Assembly: GCA_902461085.1 (NCBI GenBank)
Contig: CABPWH010000031.1
Coordinates: 1-22,754 of the forward strand
DNA from: an uncultured Collinsella sp.
GTDB taxonomy: Bacteria; Actinomycetota; Coriobacteriia; Coriobacteriales; Coriobacteriaceae
Reading direction: 5' to 3'
Length of the DNA stretch: 22,754 bases
In this document: positions 16,487 through 22,754 of the stretch, one piece after another
Layout of the letters: each line of letters opens with the position of its first letter
How positions within the stretch are numbered: the first letter of the stretch is position 1
Translations under genes and position numbers: made by a program
Notes under the pieces: generated by a model
Database searches by the model: none
What the model was told of the DNA's origin: nothing
Seen by the model: the letters and a program-made list of their open reading frames with translations, nothing else

Positions 16487-17392
16487 ATGGAACCTATTAC
16501 AACGGGCATGCAAGGAGCAGCCGTCGAAGACGTGCAGTCTCGTCTCCTGCAGCTCGGCTACACGATTGATGCCGCCGAAGTCACCGACAAGTACTTTGGA
16601 GCCACCACTGAGCAGGCCGTCAGCACCTTCAGGCTCGACAGCGGCCTTGCTGCCGGTCATGCCGTCGATATCCCCTGCTGGAGCGCCCTTGCAGACGCTT
16701 CGTATAAGCTGGGCGACCGCACTCTCTATCTGCGCATGCCCAATTTCCATGGCGCCGATGTGCAGGCCCTGCAGCGCGCTCTCAACGTTTTGGGCTTTGC
16801 CTGTGGCGAAGACGACGGCTACTTTGGTCCGCATACCGAGGCCGCCCTGCAGCAGTTCCAGGAAAATGTCGGCCTGTTTGCCGACGGCATGGCCTTCCAG
16901 GACACCTACGCCTACATCAACCGCCTGCACCATGTGTGGGAGGGCAAGCCCTCGGTCACCGAAGCCGAGCCCCGCATCGGTTTTGCTCGCGCCGCCAACG
17001 TACTCGAGCGCTTCCAGATTGCCGTTATCGGCGAGGACCCCATCGCACGCAGTGTTGCGTCGCGCATGTGGAATATCGCCACGGCAACGACCGACAACAG
17101 CGGCATGATGCTCTGCGACTCCGAGGTCCCAACCGACGTTGACCTGGTGCTCGAGATCGCAAGCGACGAGCTGCCCGCCGACGCCGCACCGCGTGCCACG
17201 ATTGCCCTCGCCGAGTGCCACAACCTGGCCCAGCGCATCCGCACCGCCAATGTCGCCGCACAGCAGAAGCCGGCACGCATTCGCATTGAGCTCACGGGCA
17301 TGACGCGCTACAACGGCACCTTCACGGCCAGCGACGCGCAGACACTCGCCGTACGCCTGCTCGATGGCGTTTGCGATGCCCTCGCAGATTAG
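16487..17392 (+). CDS. Cytoplasmic protein with two peptidoglycan-binding domains, possibly CwlM-like
   Basis: 301 residues. Two PG_binding_1 repeats are clear: about 5-72 (GMQGAAVEDVQSRLLQLGY, YFGATTEQAVSTFR) and about 82-150 (GADVQALQRALNVLGF, YFGPHTEAALQQFQ). There is no signal peptide or membrane segment, so the protein should stay in the cytoplasm, which is odd for a wall-binding module. The C-terminal part (about 165-301) has an alternating alpha/beta pattern, with VDLVLEIASDE where amidase_3 enzymes carry a zinc-site strand. I see no zinc ligands, so it may be a dead amidase. Mycobacterial CwlM has this architecture and regulates MurA from the cytoplasm; the parallel is my inference. 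AAAGGGG precedes the ATG. Confidence 0.82.
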   Translation: MEPITTGMQGAAVEDVQSRLLQLGYTIDAAEVTDKYFGATTEQAVSTFRLDSGLAAGHAVDIPCWSALADASYKLGDRTLYLRMPNFHGADVQALQRALNVLGFACGEDDGYFGPHTEAALQQFQENVGLFADGMAFQDTYAYINRLHHVWEGKPSVTEAEPRIGFARAANVLERFQIAVIGEDPIARSVASRMWNIATATTDNSGMMLCDSEVPTDVDLVLEIASDELPADAAPRATIALAECHNLAQRIRTANVAAQQKPARIRIELTGMTRYNGTFTASDAQTLAVRLLDGVCDALAD

Positions 17393-17430
17393 GTAAACTA
17401 AACGAGTTGCTTTTGGGCAACACCACACAT

Positions 17431-17505
17431 TGGGACGTAGTTCAACGGTAGAACTCCGGTTTTTGGTGCCGGCTGTTGGGGGTTCGAATCCCTCCGTCCC
17501 AGCCA
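17431..17505 (+). tRNA. tRNA-Gln: tRNA-Gln (anticodon UUG)
   Basis: A 75-base cloverleaf with encoded CCA. The acceptor stem is TGGGACG with CGTCCCA, the D arm GTTC..GAAC, and the anticodon stem CCGGT/GCCGG with loop TTTTGGT, giving anticodon TTG. The T arm contains GGTTCGAATCC. The discriminator base is G, as usual for tRNA-Gln. A terminator follows at once. Confidence 0.97.
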
Positions 17506-17514
17506 TTAAAATTG

Positions 17515-17549
17515 AGCGCCCTGAGCCCATAACGGCCCAGGGCGCTTTC
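17515..17549 (+). terminator. Terminator after tRNA-Gln
   Basis: AGCGCCCTG (17515-17523) pairs with CAGGGCGCT (17538-17546); an inner GCC/GGC extends the helix. TTTC follows. Confidence 0.8.
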
Positions 17550-17556
17550 TTGTGGG

Positions 17557-17603
17557 CAAGCGGAGGGATTCGAACCCGCAAGGGTGCGGAGCTGAGGAAA
17601 CGC
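17557..17603. repeat. 47-bp direct repeat with reversed tRNA T-arm, copy 1
   Basis: Identical over 47 bases to 17739-17785. It contains CGGAGGGATTCGAACCC (17561-17577), the exact reverse complement of the T-arm region of the adjacent tRNA-Gln (17480-17496). It does not fold into a full tRNA with its flanks, so it is a tRNA-derived fragment or repeat, not a gene. Confidence 0.85.
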
Positions 17604-17676
17604 AAAGCGTTTTCCAGCGCAGCACGCAAGGAGCAAAGCGACGCAGCGGGGCGCGGCCGCCGAAAAGGCGGACGCG

Positions 17677-17692
17677 GAATCCCTCCGTCCCA
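17677..17692 (+). repeat. 16-bp duplicate of the tRNA-Gln 3' end (att-like)
   Basis: GAATCCCTCCGTCCCA here repeats 17486-17501, the 3' part of the tRNA, in the same orientation and 191 bases downstream. Such duplicates of tRNA 3' ends are typical attachment-site scars, but no integrase or other cargo remains between them. Confidence 0.65.
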
Positions 17693-17738
17693 TATCAACA
17701 GAGAGCCCCTGACATTCAGCGAATCGGACCGACGCCGC

Positions 17739-17785
17739 CAAGCGGAGGGATTCGAACCCGCAAGGGTGCGGAGCTGAGGAAACGC
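17739..17785. repeat. 47-bp direct repeat with reversed tRNA T-arm, copy 2
   Basis: Identical to 17557-17603; the reversed T-arm match is at 17743-17759. The sequence after the repeat diverges (GCGAAGG against AAAGCG). The stretch 17786-17885 that follows shows no gene or clear structure. Confidence 0.85.
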
Positions 17786-17885
17786 GAAGGCGCCCCAAGC
17801 CCATTAGGACCAAGAGCGCCTAACATCAAGAAAATATCAGCCCAGTTCCGAAAAGCGAGCCGCATGCAACAACCAGGTAACCACA

Positions 17886-18022
17886 GGCCCCGGGAGAGCG
17901 GGGACACCGGCTTAGGTTTATCGCGAGTTCCGCACGAACAGGAGGCCACTTAATGTGGCCTCCGTCGTGAGCAGGACTGTAGAGCAGGAAACCTAAGCCG
18001 GTGTCCCCGCTCTCCCGGGGCC
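17886..18022 (+). repeat. Structured intergenic repeat, copy 2 (complete), with perfect 34-bp outer stem
   Basis: The outer arms 17886-17919 and 17989-18022 are perfectly complementary over 34 bases. Inside are a conserved 5' block TCGCGAGTTCCGCACG (17921-17936), a 9-bp hairpin with TTAAT loop (17941-17963) and a conserved 3' block GCAGGACTGTAGAGCAGG (17971-17988). CACGA (17933-17937) can also pair with TCGTG (17965-17969), extending the inner hairpin. It lies seven bases downstream of the Toprim gene's stop codon, so its RNA (minus strand) could act as that gene's 3' end. Copies 1 and 3 keep the inner blocks but change the stems in a base-paired way. Confidence 0.9.
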
Positions 18023-18029
18023 GAACGCC

Positions 18030-20204
18030 CTAGTTGTTGAGCATGCGGTCGAAGCTTCCCGAGTCGCCATCCCGATAGTCGGCGGTCATCAGGATCTCCT
18101 GCGGAATGCGCCCGCCCTCGCGCAGCACATTGCGGAACTGCACGCGCGTAACCATGGGCAGATCCTTGATCGTCGCCGCCAGATTCTGCGGCACGCCCTG
18201 GTTGGCAGCCGCGGGCTCACACTCGCCGCCGGCCTTCACGCGACGCCTATGCTCGGCGAGCATGGCGCGGTACATGCCGGCATGCAGGCGAATCTCAACC
18301 ACATTGGCATTGCGAGCCTGCTCGACGATGCGCGCGCCCTCGCGGTCGATATCGCCCACATAGTAGACGTAGTTAAAGCGATAGCCAATCTCGGCCAGAT
18401 AATCGTCCAGGGCATGCGAGACGCTCGCCTTGCATCCGCCGCCAAAAATCACGCCGCCCACCTTGATGCCAAAGAGCTTAGCGTGCTTGCGGCCACGCAG
18501 CAGCTTGACGATCTCGTCGTAGGTGTCCAGGTTCTCGACCATAATGAACGGCTTGTCGGCTCCCAGCGTAAAGAAGCCCGTAAAGTGCACGGGGCGATTG
18601 GGGGCGACCTTGATCGCCTGCATGCTGATGCCCTTTTCGGTCATACGCCTGATCAAGCGCTCACCGTGCTTGCCGTCAAAAGCCTTCTCGTCGTTAAAGA
18701 TCTGGTAGGCACGCTGGCGGCGCGAGGCAACCGGCGTATCGGCACCTCGGTTCTGCTCGATCCAAGCCTGGATGATTGCGATTTCCTCGGCAATCTTGCG
18801 GTTGGACATCTCGTTGTGCTGAGTGCGCTGCGGAGCCTTTTTGCCGTCCTTGCCCTCGACCTTTACGATCTGTGTCTGCTGCTCCTTGATCTTAGAGAGC
18901 GCCGTGGGCGTAGGGACAACTTTGAGCAGCTGCCTGCCTAAAACGCGGGCAAGGGCAAACGCCGAGGCCTCACCGTGAACGGCCGACTTGGGCTGCTGGG
19001 CAGCAGTATCTGCTGCGGCAGACTCCGGCTTCTTCTGAGACTTGCGCTTAGAATCGCCTTGGGAATTGCGCTCGTGCTTCGGCATAGACGCCTGCTTCTG
19101 CGGACGAACGGACTTGCTCTCCTTCGCCGGCTGGCGCTTAGGCTGCCCCGAAGAAACCTCGGCCTTCGCATCCTCGTTCTGCGGCGTGGTCTTCTCGGTT
19201 GCAGTCTCGGCATGGGAGCTGCGGCCCCCACGATGGCGACGGCGGCGAGGCTTGCTCGACGCGCCCTGCTCCGTCCGCTCATCAGTAGGCTGCTGGCCCT
19301 TGGCCTCGGCATCAACCTCAAGCTGCGGCTCAACAGGCTTCTGCTCGCGAGCCACCGGCTCAACGGCCTTCTCGTCCTGGGTGGTCGAAACCGACTCGCC
19401 CTTCTCCTGACGCTTTACGGGATACGCACGCCCCGCAAAACCGCGGCCGGGACGACACGAACCCGGAGCCTTCTTGGCAGACTCCTCAACATCGTCTGCA
19501 ACCTCAGAAGACTCTTCAACCTCACGCGCGGCATCCTGCTGTGCAGTCTTAAAGTGAGCACCGCGACGACGCTTGGGCTCTTGGGCCTCCACGGGCTTTT
19601 GCTCCCTCGCGGGCTTCTGCGACTCGGGGGCATCCTCGGTCTCAACAGCCTCAGCATCCGTCTCACCCTTTCGAGCAACGGCGCGACGGAAGCGCTCCTG
19701 CTGGGCGCGGCGCTGCGCATCGCGCTTGCCACCCCCGCCAAAACCGCCGCGTCCTGCCTTGGCCGTAAAGGCACGCACGACGTTCTCATCGAGCAACTCA
19801 TCGGTATCGACATGCTCACGCGGAGCAGCTTCTTCCACAGCAGGCACGTCGGCGGAATCCTCGACGACAAAATCTTCGACGGACTCGGCAGGCTGCTCCT
19901 GGACATCGCGGATCTCGGCATTGATGGTATAGAACGCCGGGCGCCCGTTAATGCCGCTACCCTCGATCTTGGTCACGATCTTTGCCGCGATAAGCTCATC
20001 GCGCATCGCCTTGGTGTCGCACTCCTTATCGACGGAGCGGAAAATCTGCGCCAGCGCACTCGACTTAATCTTGAGCGCCTTGCGGCAGAGCAGGTCGTAG
20101 GCAACCAGCTTGGCGCGCTCGGCAGAAAGCGACGTCTGGCTGCTCAGGCGCTCAGCCAAAGCATCGACATTGTTTTGATTATCGGAATATACCGTCTTGG
20201 CCAC
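18030..20204 (-). CDS. Orphan JetD-like (DUF2220) Toprim protein with long disordered linker
   Basis: A 724-residue protein in three parts. Residues about 1-110 look like winged-helix DNA-binding (LSSQTSLSAERAKLVAYDLLC ... EGSGINGRPAFYTI). Residues about 110-430 are low-complexity, acidic then Lys/Arg/Gln-rich (KPRRRRHRGG), certainly disordered. Residues about 460-724 resemble the JetD C-terminal domain of Wadjet anti-plasmid systems, a Toprim-type nuclease fold: E557 in MVENLD, then GGVIFGGGCKASV and YYVGDIDREG with D618-x-D620. No jetA, jetB or jetC is in the window. The frame is open to ATG 20228, but GAAAGG sits six bases before GTG 20204, which I chose. The JetD relation is by motif only. 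Confidence 0.8.
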   Translation of the reverse strand: MAKTVYSDNQNNVDALAERLSSQTSLSAERAKLVAYDLLCRKALKIKSSALAQIFRSVDKECDTKAMRDELIAAKIVTKIEGSGINGRPAFYTINAEIRDVQEQPAESVEDFVVEDSADVPAVEEAAPREHVDTDELLDENVVRAFTAKAGRGGFGGGGKRDAQRRAQQERFRRAVARKGETDAEAVETEDAPESQKPAREQKPVEAQEPKRRRGAHFKTAQQDAAREVEESSEVADDVEESAKKAPGSCRPGRGFAGRAYPVKRQEKGESVSTTQDEKAVEPVAREQKPVEPQLEVDAEAKGQQPTDERTEQGASSKPRRRRHRGGRSSHAETATEKTTPQNEDAKAEVSSGQPKRQPAKESKSVRPQKQASMPKHERNSQGDSKRKSQKKPESAAADTAAQQPKSAVHGEASAFALARVLGRQLLKVVPTPTALSKIKEQQTQIVKVEGKDGKKAPQRTQHNEMSNRKIAEEIAIIQAWIEQNRGADTPVASRRQRAYQIFNDEKAFDGKHGERLIRRMTEKGISMQAIKVAPNRPVHFTGFFTLGADKPFIMVENLDTYDEIVKLLRGRKHAKLFGIKVGGVIFGGGCKASVSHALDDYLAEIGYRFNYVYYVGDIDREGARIVEQARNANVVEIRLHAGMYRAMLAEHRRRVKAGGECEPAAANQGVPQNLAATIKDLPMVTRVQFRNVLREGGRIPQEILMTADYRDGDSGSFDRMLNN

Positions 20205-20309
20205 GGGGCCCCTTTCATATGTACACATATACGTCTATATGGTACAACGCACGCCCTTATCCACGCAAAACATCTGCGAGAACACTCGAGCGTCACCCGC
20301 TTTCGCATG

Positions 20310-20349
20310 AAAAAAAGACCGAGTCCGCGTCGTTGCGGACCCGGTCTTT
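20310..20349 (-). terminator. Terminator of cstA
   Basis: The hairpin at 20314-20349 (AAAGACCGAGTCCGC with GCGGACCCGGTCTTT, one mismatch, 6-base loop) is followed on the minus strand by seven T. It lies 40 bases after the cstA stop. Confidence 0.93.
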
Positions 20350-20388
20350 CCGAGTCATATGGATGAGAGATTCAACCCGTCCGACCGA

Positions 20389-22278
20389 CTAGGCCTTGAC
20401 GGCCTCGGCGTCGGCAGGAGCCTCGGCGGCAGCGGCGCGACCGTACTCGGCCTTGCCCATATCGGACCACTCGGGCTCCTCGTCGGGCATGGAGCCAGCC
20501 TCCTTGCCGAAGAACTCCTTGAGGCAGTTGACGGCGACGATGAGGCCCAGGACCATCAGCAGGACGGCAAAGACGAGCTGCAGGCCCTTGGTGGCGGCGA
20601 CAGAGACGGCGGCCGTGGTGGCGGTAGCCGGGATGGTACCGAAGAAACCGTAGGCCTGGACGGCGGTCATGCAGCCCATGGCGCTCTGGACCAGCGAGGT
20701 GAAGGTGCAGCAGAGCAGGAAGACGACGGGCACGTAGAGCATCCAACCCTTGCGGCCGGTGCACTTGCAGAACACGGCGAGGGTGATCATGGTCATGCCG
20801 CCGAGCAGCTGGTTGGAAGCACCAAAGAGCGGCCAGATGTTGGCATAGCCACCAAAAGCGAGGGCGAGACCGGGAAGCAGGGTGACGACCGTGGCGAACC
20901 AGGGGTTGCCGAGGACCTTCATGTAGCCGGCCTTGGACTCGATGGCCAGGGCGTCGTTGGTCTGGGCAAAGAACTCGGAGAACGAGGTGCGGGCGATGCG
21001 GGCGACGGCGTCGAGCGAGGTCAGGGCCAGAGCGGAGACGTTCATGGTCATGAAGACGGTAGCGAGCGTGCCGTCAACACCGAAGGCCTGCATACCGCGG
21101 GAGATGCCGGCGGCGAAGATCTGGAACGGGGTGGAAGCGACACCGGCGTTGAGAGCGCCAGTACCGGCGGTGTTCATGTCGGAGAACATGATGCCGGCGA
21201 CGATGATGGCAAGGATGCCGACGAAGGACTCGACGATCATGGCGCCGTAACCGACCTTGACGGCGTCCTGCTCCTTCTCGACCTGCTTAGAAGAGGTGCC
21301 GGAAGAAACGAGGCTGTGGAAACCGGAGAGAGCACCGCAAGCGACGGAGACGAACAGGACCGGGAACATCATGCCGGAGGCAGTGGAGAAGCCGGTGAAG
21401 ACCGGAGCGGTGATAGTAGCCTGACCGTTGACGCCCAAGACGACGATGCCGAGGACAGCGCAGACGATCATGACGATCATCATGATGGAAGTGAGGTAGT
21501 CACGCGGGGTCTTGAGCATCTGGATGGGCATAGCGCCAGCGAAGACCAGGTAGACCATGACGACGGCGAACCACTGGAACTTATCCAGGTAGACCGGAAA
21601 CTGCATACCGACGGCGAACATGAGGACCATGAGGACCACGCCGGTGACGAACTCGGCAGCACCGGTAAGGTTGAACTTCTTCTGGGCCCAACCAAAGGCG
21701 ATAGCGACGAAGGTGAACAGGATGGAGATGGTACCAGCGCAGCCGGCGGCATAGGACTTGGTGAAGTCGATGGCACCGGTAGCAGCACCAGAAGCGTCAA
21801 CGGCCGGGGTGAACATGAACGTCTTGCAGACCATGTCGGTAAAGGCGGCGATGACGATGATGCAGAACAGCCAGCAGAACAGCAGGAACAGGCGACGGCC
21901 GGTCTTGCCGATATACTTCTCGATGAGCTGAGCGAGTGACTTGCCGTTGTTCTTCATCGAAGCGTACAGGGCACCAAAGTCGTGGACGGCGCCAAAGAAG
22001 ATGCCGCCGACGAGGACCCAGAGCACGACGGGCAGCCAGCCAAAGGCCATGGCGACGATCGTACCCGTGACAGGGCCAGCACCGCAGATCGAGCTGAACT
22101 GGTGCGAAAACGCGGTGAAGGCGGAGACGGGCGAGAAGCTGTTGCCGTCCTTCATGCGCTTGGCCGGCGTGAGGGCCTCTTTGTCAACGCCCCACTTGTT
22201 GGCCAGCCAGCGGCCGTAGCCCAGATAGCCGCAGGCGAGCACCGCCGCGGCCACAACCATGAGCAAAACTCCGTTCAT
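20389..22278 (-). CDS. cstA: CstA-family carbon-starvation/peptide or pyruvate transporter
   Basis: A 629-residue polytopic membrane protein with about 15 hydrophobic segments. The N-terminal CstA signature is intact: YLGYGRWLANKWGVD, then DGNSFSPVSAFTAFSHQFSSICGAGPVTG and VHDFGALYASMKNNGKSL. Members take up peptides or pyruvate (CstA, BtsT). It is shorter than the 700 residues of the E. coli proteins, as is common in Gram-positive bacteria. GAGGAGG seven bases before ATG makes a strong ribosome site. An AUG-UAA start-stop (22278-22283) overlaps the start codon by one base. The gene is preceded by a 230-base leader with a leader peptide and terminator, so expression is probably attenuated by amino acid supply. 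Confidence 0.93.
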   Translation of the reverse strand: MNGVLLMVVAAAVLACGYLGYGRWLANKWGVDKEALTPAKRMKDGNSFSPVSAFTAFSHQFSSICGAGPVTGTIVAMAFGWLPVVLWVLVGGIFFGAVHDFGALYASMKNNGKSLAQLIEKYIGKTGRRLFLLFCWLFCIIVIAAFTDMVCKTFMFTPAVDASGAATGAIDFTKSYAAGCAGTISILFTFVAIAFGWAQKKFNLTGAAEFVTGVVLMVLMFAVGMQFPVYLDKFQWFAVVMVYLVFAGAMPIQMLKTPRDYLTSIMMIVMIVCAVLGIVVLGVNGQATITAPVFTGFSTASGMMFPVLFVSVACGALSGFHSLVSSGTSSKQVEKEQDAVKVGYGAMIVESFVGILAIIVAGIMFSDMNTAGTGALNAGVASTPFQIFAAGISRGMQAFGVDGTLATVFMTMNVSALALTSLDAVARIARTSFSEFFAQTNDALAIESKAGYMKVLGNPWFATVVTLLPGLALAFGGYANIWPLFGASNQLLGGMTMITLAVFCKCTGRKGWMLYVPVVFLLCCTFTSLVQSAMGCMTAVQAYGFFGTIPATATTAAVSVAATKGLQLVFAVLLMVLGLIVAVNCLKEFFGKEAGSMPDEEPEWSDMGKAEYGRAAAAEAPADAEAVKA

Positions 22279-22317
22279 TACATTTCCTCCTCTAAAAAGA
22301 ACTTCCTAGACATAAAA

Positions 22318-22351
22318 ATGAGGGCCGTCGGTTGCGCTCGACGGCCCTCAT
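22318..22351 (-). terminator. Leader terminator (attenuator) upstream of cstA
   Basis: A perfect 13-bp stem (22318-22330 with 22339-22351, 8-base loop) is followed on the minus strand by TTTTT, 40 bases before the cstA start codon and inside its 5' leader. An intrinsic terminator in this place is the hallmark of transcription attenuation. Confidence 0.9.
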
Positions 22352-22362
22352 CTTCATCAGCC

Positions 22363-22440
22363 GCCCGTTATCGTACGGGCTAGCTGTATGTGCTAACCCG
22401 CATCAGATAATTACTACGCTGATAATGTTTAGCTGATGCG
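22363..22440 (-). promoter_or_regulatory. Alternative hairpins of the cstA leader
   Basis: Three stems are visible on the minus strand. CGCATCAG (22440-22433) pairs with CTGATGCG (22406-22399), spanning the end of the leader ORF. GGGTTAGC (22399-22392) pairs with GCTAGCCC (22384-22377). GCCCGT (22380-22375) pairs with ACGGGC (22368-22363). The second excludes both others by shared bases. CATCAGC in the first arm can instead pair with GCTGATG at 22361-22355, next to the terminator. I cannot see which fold disrupts the terminator stem. Confidence 0.6.
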
Positions 22441-22447
22441 TGAACAT
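22403..22447 (-). CDS. Branched-chain amino acid leader peptide of cstA
   Basis: A 14-codon ORF, MFTHQLNIISVVII, with four Ile, two Val and one Leu, the last residues being all Ile/Val apart from one Ser. AGAGGA at 22458-22463 is ten bases upstream of the ATG. An in-frame ATG eight codons further up (22471) would give 22 residues but has no ribosome site. The codons include CTA and tandem GTA-GTA, which are rare in the GC-rich genes of this window. The stop lies inside the second arm of the first hairpin, and the terminator follows 50 bases on. This matches ilv-type leader peptides in composition and placing. Confidence 0.7.
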   Translation of the reverse strand: MFTHQLNIISVVII

Positions 22448-22518
22448 GTCTAAGAAATCCTCTTCAATCATGATGCGAACGATCCGTGCGTGTTCACATC
22501 CCCCAGTGGTTGAAAAGG

Positions 22519-22547
22519 AGTATGAAACTTTAGTTACCTAAAGTCAA
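22519..22547 (-). promoter_or_regulatory. cstA promoter with palindromic operator in the spacer
   Basis: TTGACT (22547-22542) and CATACT (22524-22519) are separated by exactly 17 bases, a good housekeeping promoter; transcription should start near 22511. The palindrome ACTTTAGGTAACTAAAGT (22527-22544, 7-base arms) overlaps the -35 box and spacer, so a repressor probably acts here in addition to attenuation. Its identity is unknown. Upstream of it, 22548-22650 is AT-rich with no gene. Confidence 0.75.
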
Positions 22548-22650
22548 CGCAAATTTGTAATGAATTTTCAACTTTTTTGGATTTCTCGGTATAAAACGCC
22601 ACTGACCTCGGACTTTACCCGACAAAAGTTTTTGCATGAGAGATGCCCCT

Positions 22651-22754
22651 GAGGGCCGCGGGAGCCGGGCGGCGCATATGAACTTTCCTGCTCTACAGTC
22701 CTGCGCAAGACGGAAAGCACATTAAGTGCTTTCCTTTGCGTGCGGAACTCGCGA
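22651..22754 (-). repeat. Structured intergenic repeat, copy 3 (partial, cut by window end)
   Basis: Reads on the minus strand like copy 2: TCGCGAGTTCCGCACG (22754-22739), a 9-bp hairpin with TTAAT loop (22734-22712) and GCAGGACTGTAGAGCAGG (22704-22687). The stem changes are compensated (GGAAAGCAC/GTGCTTTCC). CGCAA can pair with TTGCG to extend the hairpin, where copy 2 has CACGA with TCGTG. The GC-rich stretch 22651-22686 occupies the place of the outer arm but differs in sequence from copy 2. Its partner would lie beyond the window. Confidence 0.85.

Noticed and set aside
16379..17698. A 439-codon minus-strand frame crossing the tRNA-Gln gene
   Set aside because: It includes the antisense of a tRNA (peptide AGTEGFEPPTAGTKNRSS is a common artefact) and of the PG-binding gene, so it is not a real protein.
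17557..17785. Minus-strand tRNA genes suggested by GGGTTCGAATCCC
   Set aside because: Only the T-arm is present. No matching acceptor 5' strand, D arm or anticodon stem could be found at either copy.
17557..17785. Direct repeats as a CRISPR array
   Set aside because: Only two 47-bp copies, 135 bases apart, tied to tRNA fragments; there are no regular spacers and no cas genes.
20359..21939. A 526-codon open frame on the plus strand, antisense to cstA
   Set aside because: Its product is an Asp/Glu/Gly/His-rich string with no family motifs. It mirrors the strong third-position GC bias of cstA on the other strand, and cstA is certain.
22351..22362. CTGATGA on the minus strand, like the hammerhead ribozyme core
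   Set aside because: The matching GAAA core and the three-stem layout are missing; the bases are better explained as part of the attenuator hairpins.

Overview
The window looks like a chromosomal segment from a high-GC gut actinobacterium of the Coriobacteriia, most likely Collinsella or a close relative. That rests on GC-rich codon use, the protein set (Tat-type secretion signals, CUT1 sugar transport, alpha-glucan enzymes) and the style of the intergenic repeats. It is inferred from sequence character, not from a database match.

Layout, left to right. A partial structured repeat and a secreted coiled-coil/CHAP cell-wall hydrolase (minus strand) are followed by galE. Next comes malQ-glgP, a plus-strand pair for maltodextrin and glycogen breakdown. 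A nested inverted-repeat block lies in the convergent gap to a minus-strand CUT1 sugar ABC transporter (binding lipoprotein, two permeases, ATPase). Upstream of the transporter is a GntR/HutC (TreR-like) repressor. Divergent from the repressor is a very unusual gene: an alpha-glucoside-type PTS EIICB fused to a complete HAD (Cof-type) phosphatase domain. A polyprenyl diphosphate synthase, a cytoplasmic peptidoglycan-binding-domain protein (possibly CwlM-like) and tRNA-Gln(UUG) follow. Then come tRNA-derived repeats, a second and complete structured repeat with a perfect 34-bp outer stem, an orphan JetD-like (Wadjet nuclease subunit-like) Toprim protein, and a CstA-family transporter. A third copy of the structured repeat ends the window.

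How it works together. Sugar uptake (ABC importer, PTS-phosphatase fusion) and intracellular alpha-glucan processing (MalQ, GlgP) appear to be one regulon. Near-identical sites of the form TTGTWTRAACAA lie upstream of malQ, the binding-protein gene (two sites), the GntR gene and the PTS gene, and they resemble the TreR-type operator. The fused phosphatase suggests that PTS-imported phospho-disaccharide is dephosphorylated by the transporter itself, so free disaccharide could feed the MalQ/GlgP route.

The strongest regulatory discovery is upstream of cstA. A good promoter is followed by a 14-codon leader ORF (MFTHQLNIISVVII) rich in Ile/Val/Leu and using rare codons, then by mutually exclusive hairpins and an intrinsic terminator. 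This is the classical layout of branched-chain amino acid attenuation, here placed in front of a peptide/pyruvate-type transporter.
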